A stretch of 54,045 nucleotides of DNA, taken from DATKRB01 sp035532415. Lineage in GTDB: Bacteria; Actinomycetota; Acidimicrobiia; Acidimicrobiales; RAAP-2. The stretch spans positions 1 through 54,045 of the forward strand of contig DATKRB010000065.1 in NCBI GenBank assembly GCA_035532415.1, read 5' to 3'. The position numbers were made by a program, and so were the translations under genes. Of the stretch, positions 35,002 to 43,332 are shown piece by piece (position 1 is the first letter of the stretch; the number at the start of each line of letters is the position of its first letter). A model generated the notes under the pieces. It did not search any database and was not told where the DNA came from. It worked only from the letters and a program-made list of their open reading frames with translations.

Positions 35002-35865
35002 ATGAGCACGGGCACGGCGCAGAGGGTCGGCTTCGTCGGGCTCGGTGACCAGGGTGCGCCGATCGCCCAGCGCATCGCCTCCAACGGCTTCCCGCTCGGC
35101 GTCTGGGCCCGGCGGCCCGAGAGCCTCGGGCCCTTTGCCGGCACAGCGGCCTTCATCGCCCCCACGCTGCAGGAGCTGGGCGCCTGGTCCGATGTGGTGG
35201 GTGTCTGCGTCGTGAACGACGACGACGTCCGGGAGGTGGTGCTCGCTCCCGGCGCCCTGCTCGACGGGATGCACGGCGGCTCGTGCCTGATCATCCACAG
35301 CACCGTTGCTCCGGCCACCTGCGACGAATTGGGGGAGCGTGCCGCAGCCCGGGGCGTTGCCATGCTCGACGCCCCGGTGAGCGGCGGTGCCGCCGGGGCC
35401 AGCGCGGGCACGCTTGCCGTCATGGTCGGTGGCCCGGCCCCGGTGCTCGATCGGGTCCGGCCGGTGCTCGAGTCCTTCGCCGGGCTCCTGGCGCATCTCG
35501 GTCCGCTCGGAGCCGGTCAGCGGGCGAAGATCGTGAACAACCTCCTGTTCACCGCCATCCTGTCGCTCAGCGCCGAGGCGATCACCGCCGGCGGCGCCAT
35601 GGGCCTCTCCGAGCCGGCCCTGCTCGAAGTGCTGGCGGCCGGGAGCTCGAGCAGCTTCGCGTTGCGGGCGTCGCAACCCGGCGGAGGACCCGGTTCCATC
35701 CTTCGTCGGGCCCGCGAGACCCATCTCCAAAAGGACGTGGCGCTGGCGCGCTCCCTCATCGTCGCCAGCCCGGTGGGGGAGGAACCACTGATCCTGCGGG
35801 TCGCAGAGAAGGGGATCTCGGCGGCTCGCGCCCCGGCCGACCCACCGGCACCCCCGGCCGGCTAG
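35002..35865 (+). CDS. 3-hydroxyisobutyrate dehydrogenase-like NAD(P)-dependent dehydrogenase
   Basis: 287 residues of the beta-hydroxyacid dehydrogenase family. Rossmann motif VGFVGLGDQGAPIAQ (9-23), substrate loop DAPVSGGAAGASAGTLAVMVGG and the catalytic Lys176 in GAGQRAKIVNN. The ATG is 4 bp after the thiolase-like stop. It may oxidise or reduce the hydroxy acid or aldehyde released by the aldolase. The Pro/Ala-rich tail leads into a strong hairpin. Confidence 0.9.
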   Translation: MSTGTAQRVGFVGLGDQGAPIAQRIASNGFPLGVWARRPESLGPFAGTAAFIAPTLQELGAWSDVVGVCVVNDDDVREVVLAPGALLDGMHGGSCLIIHSTVAPATCDELGERAAARGVAMLDAPVSGGAAGASAGTLAVMVGGPAPVLDRVRPVLESFAGLLAHLGPLGAGQRAKIVNNLLFTAILSLSAEAITAGGAMGLSEPALLEVLAAGSSSSFALRASQPGGGPGSILRRARETHLQKDVALARSLIVASPVGEEPLILRVAEKGISAARAPADPPAPPAG

Positions 35866-35866
35866 T

Positions 35867-35887
35867 GCCGGCGGGTCGGCCGCCGGC
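35867..35887. terminator. Hairpin between convergent dehydrogenase and thioesterase genes
   Basis: GCCGGCGG (35867-35874) pairs with CCGCCGGC (35880-35887) around the loop GTCGG. It is a perfect 8-bp stem directly after the dehydrogenase stop. A bidirectional terminator is likely from position. Confidence 0.6.
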
Positions 35888-35899
35888 GGGGCGGCGTGA

Positions 35900-36781
35900 T
35901 CACATGATGCTGTGGTAATCAGCCGCGTGGTCCGCTCCGTCACCGAAGTGCCGGACCATGGCATCCTGGGTGAACGAGGCCACCAGGATTCCTCCCTGGT
36001 CGAACACCAGCGCCCGGCCGTGGATCACGCCCCGTCCCGCCCAGGTGACGTCATGGGCGAGCAGAAGCCAGTCCCCGGCGTCGAAGCGATTGTGGAAGTG
36101 CAGCGAGTGGGCGACCACGCCGGTCGAGATGGACCGATGGGCCTGGTACTCGTTGACGTCGGGGTAGGGGCGCATCGACGCGCCGATGAGGTAACCGTCC
36201 GTTGCCCACGACAGGATGGCCTGGTTGGCTGCAACACCGTCCGGCGCACCCGGGTAGCGGGTCCAGACGTACATCTCGGCCGGTCCGACGGGCTCGGCCG
36301 GGTCCCACGGGTTCACCCCGCCGACCACGCGCACGTCGGCGCCGGGGAACACCAGGCCGTGCGTGCTGCCGTCGGGAGCCTCCAAGGGCCCGGGCACGGC
36401 GGGCATCTCCGGCCCGTGGTGGAGCAGGTCCGGCTCGTCCACGTGGAGCAGGACGAGAGCTCTGGCGCACAGCCGATCTCCCTGCCACAAGGTGATGGTG
36501 TCGCTGGCGAAGGTTCTCCCCCCGTGCATCCGATCGATCCGGAGCTCGAGCGGTGACTGAAAATTCGCCGCTCGGGCGAAGATGCACTGGATCGACTTGA
36601 CCTCCTTGTCCCCGCCCGCGTCGGCCAGGGACGAGGCGACGATCATCTGCGCCAGGATCTGCCCGCCGAACACCACGTCCCGGGTCGTGCCGTCCCCCAC
36701 CTGCGGCAGGGCGAAGCGGGTGTCGTCGATCCTCTCGAGCCGGAGGACCTCGGGCAGTGCGGTGCTGTCGATGGGGGACAT
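35900..36781 (-). CDS. Acyl-CoA thioesterase II (TesB-like), paralogue 1
   Basis: 293 residues from the ATG at 36781. A double hot-dog protein with the TesB opening VFGGQILAQMIVAS and the second-half HRSISTGVVAHSLHFHNRFDAGDWLLLAHD. The DHSIWFH seen in the other two paralogues is changed to AHSLHFH, so substrate or catalysis may differ. It should hydrolyse acyl-CoA to acid and CoA. It is 11 bp downstream of the 79-residue gutted amidohydrolase on the same strand. Confidence 0.88.
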   Translation of the reverse strand: MSPIDSTALPEVLRLERIDDTRFALPQVGDGTTRDVVFGGQILAQMIVASSLADAGGDKEVKSIQCIFARAANFQSPLELRIDRMHGGRTFASDTITLWQGDRLCARALVLLHVDEPDLLHHGPEMPAVPGPLEAPDGSTHGLVFPGADVRVVGGVNPWDPAEPVGPAEMYVWTRYPGAPDGVAANQAILSWATDGYLIGASMRPYPDVNEYQAHRSISTGVVAHSLHFHNRFDAGDWLLLAHDVTWAGRGVIHGRALVFDQGGILVASFTQDAMVRHFGDGADHAADYHSIM

Positions 36782-36792
36782 GACGCCTCCCC

Positions 36793-37032
36793 TCAGGCGA
36801 TCTTCATGAGCTTGGCCATGTTGCCACCCATGACGAGCGCCTGATCCGCTTCGGACAGGCCCTCGAGCTCGTCGATGAACGTGATGGGGTCGGCCATGCC
36901 CTCGGGGTGCGGGTAGTCCGATCCGAAGACGACGCCGTACTCCGGCGGCAGGTACCTGGTGAAGGCGCCGGTGGCCTCGTACATCTGGTTGTCGGCATCG
37001 AAGACCGGAAAATTCAGAAGGCGTGAAGGCAT
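36793..37032 (-). pseudogene. Internally deleted amidohydrolase, 79 aa still in frame
   Basis: Residues 1-32 match the N-terminus of the 398-residue amidohydrolase at 11872 (FDADNQMYEATGAFTRYLPPEY against FDADNHLYETREALTRYLPDAY). Residues 33-79 match its C-terminus (VVFGSDYPHPEGMADPI…MGGNMAKLM). About 318 central residues are missing and the frame is kept across the join near 36933-36942. The first metal His has become Gln. It cannot be an active TIM barrel. A deletion relic, an assembly join or a retained mini-protein are all possible; GGGGGAGA precedes the start. Confidence 0.85.
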
Positions 37033-37132
37033 GTCTCCCCCTTGTGCGTCTGGTTCGGGATGGCGTCACAGCTGGTGGACCGCTCAGCGCGACATCCCGG
37101 TCGACAGGTGTCCGATCAGGCCCGTCCCGAGC

Positions 37133-37957
37133 CTACCCGGGCTGATCGGAGGCCCGGTCGACCCTGCCGCCCTCGCGCAGGAGCGCCTCCTGGGCCAGGA
37201 CGCAGCCCAACGAACCCTGCCTGTCGTGCACGGTGCCGAGGTAGGTCCCGCGGGCACCGGAGGCCCGGAGCGGCCAGAGGTCGATCAGCGCCCATTCGTC
37301 CAGCCTGATCGGGTCGTGGAACCAGATGGAGTGATCGAGGCTGGGACCTCCGGGAGGCACTCCGGGGATGTTCGCCTCGGCGAACCCGGATCCGAAGTCG
37401 GTCACGTACACCAGTGCGCAGAGGTGCACCACCGGGTCGTCGGGGAGGGAGCCTCGCGACCGTACCCAGACCCGGGACGGCGGCAGTCGACGTTCGGCTC
37501 CGGCATGTGGGCCCAGCAGCGGCCTCGACTCGAAGAAGTCGGGTGGGCCGCCGCCGTTGCCCGGGTCGAGACCGTCGGGTCCGGGGAAGTCTTCGGGTGG
37601 CTCGACCTGGTAGACGCCGCCGGGCTCGCGGTGGTGGAACGAGCTCGAGACGGTGAAGATGACCTCCCCCTCCTGTATGGCCACGACCCGCCTGGCGGAG
37701 AAGGACCCACCGTCGCGGTCGCGGTGGACGCGGAGGATGACATCCCGGCCGGGGTCTCCCCGGCGCAGGAAATAGCCGTGCATCGAATGGCACGTCCGCC
37801 CGTCCGGGACCGTGTGGGCTGCAGCGCGGATGGCCTGGGCGGCGACCTGACCACCGAAGAGGTGCTCGCGCTCGTCGTCGGTGCGGACGGGTGCCCGGTA
37901 GAGGTCGCGGTCGACCCGGTCGAGCTCGAGCATAGCCAGCAGTCCGTCGGCAGCCAT
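37133..37957 (-). CDS. Acyl-CoA thioesterase II (TesB-like), paralogue 2
   Basis: 274 residues from the ATG at 37957. HLFGGQVAAQAIRAAAHTV opens the first hot-dog, and the second contains LDHSIWFHDPIRLDEWALIDLWPL with the Asp expected for TesB catalysis, then GTYLGTVHDRQGSLGCVLAQEALLR. It is closest to the paralogue at 39863. It follows the alpha/beta hydrolase gene at 38011 by 53 bp in a leftward operon. Confidence 0.9.
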   Translation of the reverse strand: MAADGLLAMLELDRVDRDLYRAPVRTDDEREHLFGGQVAAQAIRAAAHTVPDGRTCHSMHGYFLRRGDPGRDVILRVHRDRDGGSFSARRVVAIQEGEVIFTVSSSFHHREPGGVYQVEPPEDFPGPDGLDPGNGGGPPDFFESRPLLGPHAGAERRLPPSRVWVRSRGSLPDDPVVHLCALVYVTDFGSGFAEANIPGVPPGGPSLDHSIWFHDPIRLDEWALIDLWPLRASGARGTYLGTVHDRQGSLGCVLAQEALLREGGRVDRASDQPG

Positions 37958-38010
37958 GGGACCCGAATCTACCCGGTGACCCTGGTGGAGGGACCGGCCG
38001 GCCGGAGGGC

Positions 38011-38736
38011 TCAGCCCTCCACGCGGGCGACGAAGCCGGCGACCGTCCGCGGGTAGGCGAGGCGGTCCGGCCGGAACAGGTCGTGCCCGGCGTCGGGGAT
38101 CGTGACGATCTCCGTGCGGGCGATCGACCGTCGGTAGCGGGCCACCGTCTCCTCGTTCACGATGGTGCCCGGACCCGTCCCGTAGGCGAGGAGCACCGGG
38201 ATCCCCAGCGCATCGAGGTCGTTCCAGTGCTCGCGGGCGCGCGAGTCCCGCTGGATCCCCTCGAGCACGTGGCGCTGCACCCGTTCTGCCATCGGACGGC
38301 CTCGCCAGCTCAAGCCCCATTGGCGGTCCACGAAGCTCGGCGCGAGGGCGATCTCCACCGCCTGGTAGTCCCCGATGGAGATGGAGACGACACGCTCGGG
38401 ATGCCTGAGCGCGACCCTGAACGCCGTGGGTGTCCCGCGCGAGAAGGTCATGAGATGGAAGTGCTCGAGCCCGGCGTCCCCGACCGCCGCGTCCAGGTCG
38501 TCGGCAAGGTGGTCGACGGAGTAGCCGTGCGGGGGTGCCTCGCTCTTCCCCCGGCCGCGCACGTCCACCACCAGGACCCGCCTGGGCGAGAAGAACGGCA
38601 GCATCGCCTCGTAGTCGTCGGCGTCGTCGACGACGCCCGGCGAGAAGACGATCGGCAGGCCGACCGACGGAGAAGGGTCGTTGTCGAGATAGTGGATCCG
38701 AACGCCGCTGGCGTCGGTCCAGCGCTGTGTTGTCAC
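38011..38736 (-). CDS. Alpha/beta-hydrolase
   Basis: 241 residues. Oxyanion and strand motifs VVDVRGRGKSEAPP, nucleophile Ser99 in MTFSRGTPTA, and a late His in PDAGHDLF. The nucleophile elbow is SRGTP-like rather than the usual GxSxG, so the first Gly is replaced by Thr. The substrate is unknown; hydrolysis of an ester or lactone or C-C bond is typical for this size. First gene of a leftward unit with TesB paralogue 2. Confidence 0.87.
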   Translation of the reverse strand: MTTQRWTDASGVRIHYLDNDPSPSVGLPIVFSPGVVDDADDYEAMLPFFSPRRVLVVDVRGRGKSEAPPHGYSVDHLADDLDAAVGDAGLEHFHLMTFSRGTPTAFRVALRHPERVVSISIGDYQAVEIALAPSFVDRQWGLSWRGRPMAERVQRHVLEGIQRDSRAREHWNDLDALGIPVLLAYGTGPGTIVNEETVARYRRSIARTEIVTIPDAGHDLFRPDRLAYPRTVAGFVARVEG

Positions 38737-38897
38737 CGTTCCTCCTTCATGAGCGGGGTGTGGCGCAGCCGGGCCGCGGACGAGGTCGGACCCTATCGGG
38801 TCGGCGGGACCGGTCGCCCGTCAGCCGGGCCACGCGCTGGCGCAACCATCCCGTCCACCGGGCGGACCTGGGTTTTCTGGGTGACGACTTTCTTGCT

Positions 38898-38903
38898 TAC
38901 ACT
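38898..38903 (+). promoter_or_regulatory. -10 box TACACT, probable leaderless start
   Basis: TACACT is followed by six bases and the ATG at 38910, with no Shine-Dalgarno sequence. This is the same geometry as at 1508/1520. A -35 hexamer is not evident. Confidence 0.45.
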
Positions 38904-38909
38904 CTGACG

Positions 38910-39818
38910 ATGCCGATCCGAGAGTTCTTCCACCTGATCCACATCGTCGACAACGAGGACGAGGTGGACGCGTGGTACCGCGACCTCTTCTCGCCCGAGA
39001 CGTTCATGAAGAACAATTGGCTCGAGAGCGAGAAGCGGTGGGCGTCGTTGTCGATGGTGGGTGACCTCATGATCGAGGTGATCGAGCCGAGCGGCGTGCC
39101 CGAGGACCAGGGTATGCCGTTGTCGAAGTTCCGGAACCGGTTCGGCCAGCACTACCACTCGTTGGCCTGGTACGTCGACGCCCCTGACATCAAGCCGCTC
39201 TTCGACCAGATCCGCCAGAAGGGTATCCGGGTGGCCAAGCCCGGCGGGGGGATGTTCCCCGACGGCGACATCGATCCCGGCAACACGATCTTCACCCATC
39301 CAAAGGACACCTTCGGCCAGCTCGAGTTTGAGGGGTTCAGCGAGCACTGGTCCAGGGCTGATCCCCGGTTCCAGCCTGGCTGGAACCCCGCCAGGTGGAG
39401 CGACGAGCATCCGCTCGGGATCGTGAGGGCTTCGCATTTCACGACGCTGGTCACGGACCTCGAGCGCGCCCGCGAGCTGTACGAGGGGGCACTCGGCGCC
39501 ACCGTGCTCCACGCCGAGACCACGGCCACGGGTGAGAGCCTGTTCGTGTCGGTCGGGACCGCCAGCGTGGTCGAGCTGCTGCGGCCGCTCTCGTCCGAGA
39601 CCCGGGCCGGACGCGATCTGGCGGACAACGGGGAGCTTCCCCACGCTTGCACTTTCACGGTCCGCGACCTCAGTTCGGCCGAGCGCCACGTCGAGAGCCT
39701 CGGGATCGGGGTGGTGGACCGCGAGCCGAGGTCCTTCACCCTCGATCCGGCGGACGCTTTCGGGGCGGTCTACACGTTCACCGATCGCGTCGTGCCGGGG
39801 GATCCCCGTGCCGGGTGA
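38910..39818 (+). CDS. Glyoxalase/VOC-superfamily protein with two VOC domains
   Basis: 302 residues with two VOC modules. The first (about 1-150) has HLIHIVDNEDEVDAWYRDLF and FGQHYHSLAWYV, then a metal-type Glu in FGQLEFEGF. The second (about 170-295) has RASHFTTLVTDLERARELYEGALGA. Such double modules occur in extradiol dioxygenases and in epimerases. The metal ligands His/His/Glu seem partly present, but the family assignment is only to superfamily level. Confidence 0.8.
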   Translation: MPIREFFHLIHIVDNEDEVDAWYRDLFSPETFMKNNWLESEKRWASLSMVGDLMIEVIEPSGVPEDQGMPLSKFRNRFGQHYHSLAWYVDAPDIKPLFDQIRQKGIRVAKPGGGMFPDGDIDPGNTIFTHPKDTFGQLEFEGFSEHWSRADPRFQPGWNPARWSDEHPLGIVRASHFTTLVTDLERARELYEGALGATVLHAETTATGESLFVSVGTASVVELLRPLSSETRAGRDLADNGELPHACTFTVRDLSSAERHVESLGIGVVDREPRSFTLDPADAFGAVYTFTDRVVPGDPRAG

Positions 39819-39862
39819 TCCGGCGGGAGGGCCAGAGGCGATGGTGAACGGTGCCCCCGCGA

Positions 39863-40696
39863 TCAGGGAACGGGGCGTGCGGGTCTGACCATCAGCTCCT
39901 GGGTCACCGTGGCGACATGCCGGCCGTCGCGGGCGTGCACGGTGGCGAGCACCAACCCGCGGTGGCCGCCGAGGGACACCTTCCGGAGGTCGAGAAGCAG
40001 CCACTCGGCAGGCGACACGCGGTCGTGGAACCACAGGGAATGGTCGAGGCTCGCCATCGACAGGTCGTCAGGAAACGGTCCGAGCGGGTCGTCGAGGACC
40101 GCCGTCCCCGTGCGCAGGTCGGCGAGATAGGTGAGGTACGGCGCGCTGGCGAGGGTGTCCTCGGGCCAGGGCTCGTCCGATCGGGCCCAGAACCGGAGCA
40201 CCGATTCGAGCGGCCCGCTCCTCGACGGCGGACCGAGGGGGACCGTCCGTATCACGACGGGGTAGTCGGAGTGACGGTCGGGCGCGGCCGGCCGGAGGCT
40301 CTCGGGGTCCGGGGCTTCGGGCATGGGCTGGCCGGACCGCTCGCCCTGCTCGGGCACATGGAACGATGCCAGCATCTGGAGGATGGTCCGGCCTTGCTGA
40401 ACGGCGTCGACCTGCCTGCTCGAGAACGATCTCCCGTCGCGCACGCGGACGACCCGGAGGGTCACCGGTATGTCCATCCGGCCCGACCGGATGAAGGTGG
40501 CATGGAGGACGTGGGCGGAACGGTCCCCGTCGACGGTCAGCTCGGCGGCCCGGATCGCCTGCGCGGCGACCTGACCCCCGAACAGGTTGCTCCGACCCTC
40601 GTAGCGGGTCGGAGCAACCTCGAACCGGTCCTCGGAGAGGCGGACGACGTCGAGCAGGGCGGCGAGACGGCGCTCACGCCGCTCCCCGTCGGTCAT
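39863..40696 (-). CDS. Acyl-CoA thioesterase II (TesB-like), paralogue 3
   Basis: 277 residues with LFGGQVAAQAIRAAELTV, VRDGRSFSSRQVDAVQQGR and SLDHSLWFHDRVSPAEWLLLDLRKVSLGGHRGLVLATVHARDG. The catalytic Asp in LDHS is kept. It lies 10 bp after the stop of the MFE-2-like SDR gene and is probably co-transcribed with it. Releasing the acid from the SDR's product is a reasonable pathway role. Confidence 0.9.
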   Translation of the reverse strand: MTDGERRERRLAALLDVVRLSEDRFEVAPTRYEGRSNLFGGQVAAQAIRAAELTVDGDRSAHVLHATFIRSGRMDIPVTLRVVRVRDGRSFSSRQVDAVQQGRTILQMLASFHVPEQGERSGQPMPEAPDPESLRPAAPDRHSDYPVVIRTVPLGPPSRSGPLESVLRFWARSDEPWPEDTLASAPYLTYLADLRTGTAVLDDPLGPFPDDLSMASLDHSLWFHDRVSPAEWLLLDLRKVSLGGHRGLVLATVHARDGRHVATVTQELMVRPARPVP

Positions 40697-40705
40697 CTGT
40701 CGGCC

Positions 40706-41614
40706 TCAGGAGCCACCCAGTAGCCCGGCGTAGGGGTTGTTCAGGTGGAACTCGACGTCCTGGAGCCGAGGAGCCTCCTTCTGGAGCTCCTCGACGGTCC
40801 ACTTCCCCTGCTTCTCGATCTTGTCCACGATCGCGAACGGCTGAAAGAGGAAGACCTCGCCGCCTTGCACCAGGAAGACGCGTCCGTTGATGGGGCAGTC
40901 GGCGGTGGACAGGTAGGCGACGAAGGGCGAGATGTTGGCGGGGTCCATCGGGCTCCACCCGACGGTGTCGTCCTGCCCCACTCCCACCATGTTCGTCAGC
41001 CGGGTCGCCGCGGCCGGCGCGATGGCGTTGACCCGTACCCCGTAGCGGCCGAGCTCGGCGTTGGCGATGATCGAAAAAGTGGCGAGGCCCGTCTTTGCCG
41101 CCCCGTAGTTGGTCTGGCCGACGTTGCCGAACAGGCCCGAGGTCGACGAGGTGTTGACGACGGCCCGTGGCTCGTTCTTCCCTGCCTTGGACTGGTCGCG
41201 CCAGTAGCCCGCGGCCATCCGGGTCGGGCAGAAATGACCGCGCAGATGCACCTTCATGATGGCGTCCCATTCCTCTGCCGACATATTGACGAGCATGCGG
41301 TCCCGCAGGATTCCGGCGTTGTTGACGAGGACGTGCAGGTCGCCGAACGTGTCGACCGCCTGCTTCACCAGGCGCTCGGCACCCTCCCATGACGAGATGT
41401 CGTCGGCGTTGGCGACCGCCTGACCGCCCGCCGCCGTGATCTCGTCGGCCACCTGCTGGGCGGGTGTGGCGTCCGAGCCACTGCCGTCGGGGGCTCCTCC
41501 GAGGTCGTTGACCACCACTTTGGCTCCCTCGGCGGCGAACAGCAGGGCGTGCTCCCTGCCGATGCCCCTTCCGGCTCCGGTGATGATCGCCACCCGATCC
41601 CTGAGCGTGTCCAT
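40706..41614 (-). CDS. Short-chain dehydrogenase, MFE-2/HSD17B4-like 3-hydroxyacyl-CoA dehydrogenase
   Basis: 302 residues from the ATG at 41614. Cofactor motif TGAGRGIG (12-19), the family-specific NDLGGAPDGSG insert, NNAG, the catalytic triad in NTSSTSGLFGNVGQTNYGAAK, and PAAATRL. The long C-terminal part (ISPFVAYLSTADCPINGRVF onward) is that of the peroxisomal multifunctional enzyme type. It should oxidise a 3-hydroxyacyl-CoA. Two 13-bp tandem repeats stand 25 bp upstream of the start. Confidence 0.9.
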   Translation of the reverse strand: MDTLRDRVAIITGAGRGIGREHALLFAAEGAKVVVNDLGGAPDGSGSDATPAQQVADEITAAGGQAVANADDISSWEGAERLVKQAVDTFGDLHVLVNNAGILRDRMLVNMSAEEWDAIMKVHLRGHFCPTRMAAGYWRDQSKAGKNEPRAVVNTSSTSGLFGNVGQTNYGAAKTGLATFSIIANAELGRYGVRVNAIAPAAATRLTNMVGVGQDDTVGWSPMDPANISPFVAYLSTADCPINGRVFLVQGGEVFLFQPFAIVDKIEKQGKWTVEELQKEAPRLQDVEFHLNNPYAGLLGGS

Positions 41615-41638
41615 GCCGGCCCGTCTCCTCTGTCCGTG

Positions 41639-41664
41639 ATCGTTCCGCTGAATCGTTCCGCTGC
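41639..41664. repeat. Two tandem 13-bp repeats upstream of the SDR gene
   Basis: ATCGTTCCGCTGA (41639-41651) and ATCGTTCCGCTGC (41652-41664) differ in the last base only. They lie 25 bp before the ATG of the minus-strand SDR gene, within a 246-bp gap shared with the end of the epoxide hydrolase gene. Confidence 0.8.
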
Positions 41665-41860
41665 TGCCGGCCTCGGTGGGCCTCGGGCAGCACTGCCGGC
41701 GGATCGTCACCAGGCGACGCCGGGCGACGGCACCGCCGGGTGGCTCCACCCGCCCGGGGCGGCGAGCCGAAGGCCCGGCAGCGGTGCTCATCCTACAGAT
41801 GGGGGCCGTCCAGGAGCGAAAGCGGGCTTGCCCGGCGACGGGGGACCACCGCGCGACCGC

Positions 41861-43009
41861 TCAACGGACGGTGGCGAAGAAGCCGGCGACGTCGGCGGCG
41901 AACAGCCACGGCACCTCCATCGCGGCGAAGTGGCCGCCCCTCGGCATGTCCTTCCACCACGTGATGTTGTAACGGCGCTCGGCCCATCGCCTCGGGGTCC
42001 TCGCGATCTCCGCCGGGTAGTTGGCCACGCCGGTCGGGACGGCGATGGGTGCCTTCGGGACGGCCGTTCCCCCCGAGACCCGCATCTCGTAGTAGATGCG
42101 GGCCGCCGAGGCCGCGGTGCGGGTGAGCCAGTAGAGGGACACGTTGGTCAGGAGCTGGTCCTTGGTGAAGGACCGTTCGACGTCGCCGTCACAGTCGCTC
42201 CAGGAGCGGAACTTCTCCACGATCCACGCGCACAAGCCGACCGGGGAGTCCTCGAGCGCGTAGCCGACGGTCTGCGGTTTGGTCCCCTGAATGGACGAAT
42301 AGCCCGACTCGGTTGCCTGCCATCGATCCATGGCCGCCTGTTGGCCCGCCTCCTCGGGGGTGGGTTCACCGGTCTCGTCCCGGGGCCTGGGCATCCTGAG
42401 GAAGTTGAGGTGGAGGCCGGCCACGCGCCCCGGATCGAGGTCGGCCACGTTGGCGCCGACGATGGACCCCCAATCCCCCCCCTGCACGCCGTAACGGTCG
42501 TAGCCGAGCCGCGCCATCAGCTCAACGAGGGCTCCGGCGATCCGGCGGGGATGCCAGCCCCGCCGGATCGTCGGGCCCGAGAACCCGAACCCGGGGAGGC
42601 TGGGGATCACCAGGTCGAAGGGGGCCGTGCCGAGTGCCGGATCCGGGTCGATCAGCAGGTCGGCCGCGTCGAGGAACTCGACGAACGACCCCGGCCATCC
42701 GTGGATCAGCATCAGCGGGAACGCCCCGGGTCGGCCGGACCGGTGGTGGACGAAGTGCAGGTGTTGTCCGTCGATGGTCGTCGTGAACTGCTCGAGGCGG
42801 TTGATCCGCGATTCGTGGATCGTCCAGTCGTAATCGGTCCGCCAGTATTCGACCAGGTGGATCAGGTACTCGAGCTCGGTGCCGTAGTCCCAGCCCGCCC
42901 CGACGACCTGGTTGGGGAGCCGAGCCGAAGCGAGCCGGCCCCTCAGCTCGCGGACCTCGGCTCGGGGCACCGCGCTCACGAAGGGTGTGATCGATTCGCT
43001 TGTCGACAC
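41861..43009 (-). CDS. Epoxide hydrolase (alpha/beta-fold with EHN domain)
   Basis: 382 residues from a GTG after GGAGGGAG. The N-terminal EHN meander covers about 8-115. Catalytic parts are HGWPG (103-107), nucleophile Asp179 in VQGGDWGSI and the base His in RGGHFAAME. It opens epoxides to diols. It is a single leftward gene divergent from the ferredoxin-CaiB array. An epoxide-CoA or epoxy acid intermediate in the neighbouring pathway is speculative. Confidence 0.92.
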   Translation of the reverse strand: MSTSESITPFVSAVPRAEVRELRGRLASARLPNQVVGAGWDYGTELEYLIHLVEYWRTDYDWTIHESRINRLEQFTTTIDGQHLHFVHHRSGRPGAFPLMLIHGWPGSFVEFLDAADLLIDPDPALGTAPFDLVIPSLPGFGFSGPTIRRGWHPRRIAGALVELMARLGYDRYGVQGGDWGSIVGANVADLDPGRVAGLHLNFLRMPRPRDETGEPTPEEAGQQAAMDRWQATESGYSSIQGTKPQTVGYALEDSPVGLCAWIVEKFRSWSDCDGDVERSFTKDQLLTNVSLYWLTRTAASAARIYYEMRVSGGTAVPKAPIAVPTGVANYPAEIARTPRRWAERRYNITWWKDMPRGGHFAAMEVPWLFAADVAGFFATVR

Positions 43010-43140
43010 GGGAGCTCCCTCCGATCGGTCGCTCGGCGGGCGAGATCCCAGTTCTTAGCCGATTCCTCGTGGGGTCGCCGTGCCTCCGGTCGGTGCGCGT
43101 AGCATGGGGCGGGAAACGTCAGCGCGTCGAGGGGTGCTCC

Positions 43141-43332
43141 TTGAAGATCACGATCGATACAGAACGGTGCTCCGGCCATGGCCGGTGCTACACGATGGCT
43201 CCGGAGGTCTTCGACTCGGACGAGAACGGGAACGGTTTCGTCAGGTCGGCCGAGACGCCCGAGGACCTTCGCGCCCAGGCGATGATCGGCGTGGAGAATT
43301 GCCCGGAGCGGGCGATCTCGGTAGAGGGCTGA
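43141..43332 (+). CDS. Small 3Fe-4S-type ferredoxin
   Basis: 63 residues from a TTG at 43141 (no ATG or GTG fits). Cys10, Cys16 and Cys54 in CSGHGRC…CP, with His at the variable ligand position. It is the first gene of the rightward array with two CaiB genes and overlaps the first of them. A P450-type ferredoxin coupled to a CoA-transferase pair is unusual; no P450 is near. GAGGGG lies 8 bp before the start and a TAGCAT box is near 43099. Confidence 0.85.
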   Translation: MKITIDTERCSGHGRCYTMAPEVFDSDENGNGFVRSAETPEDLRAQAMIGVENCPERAISVEG

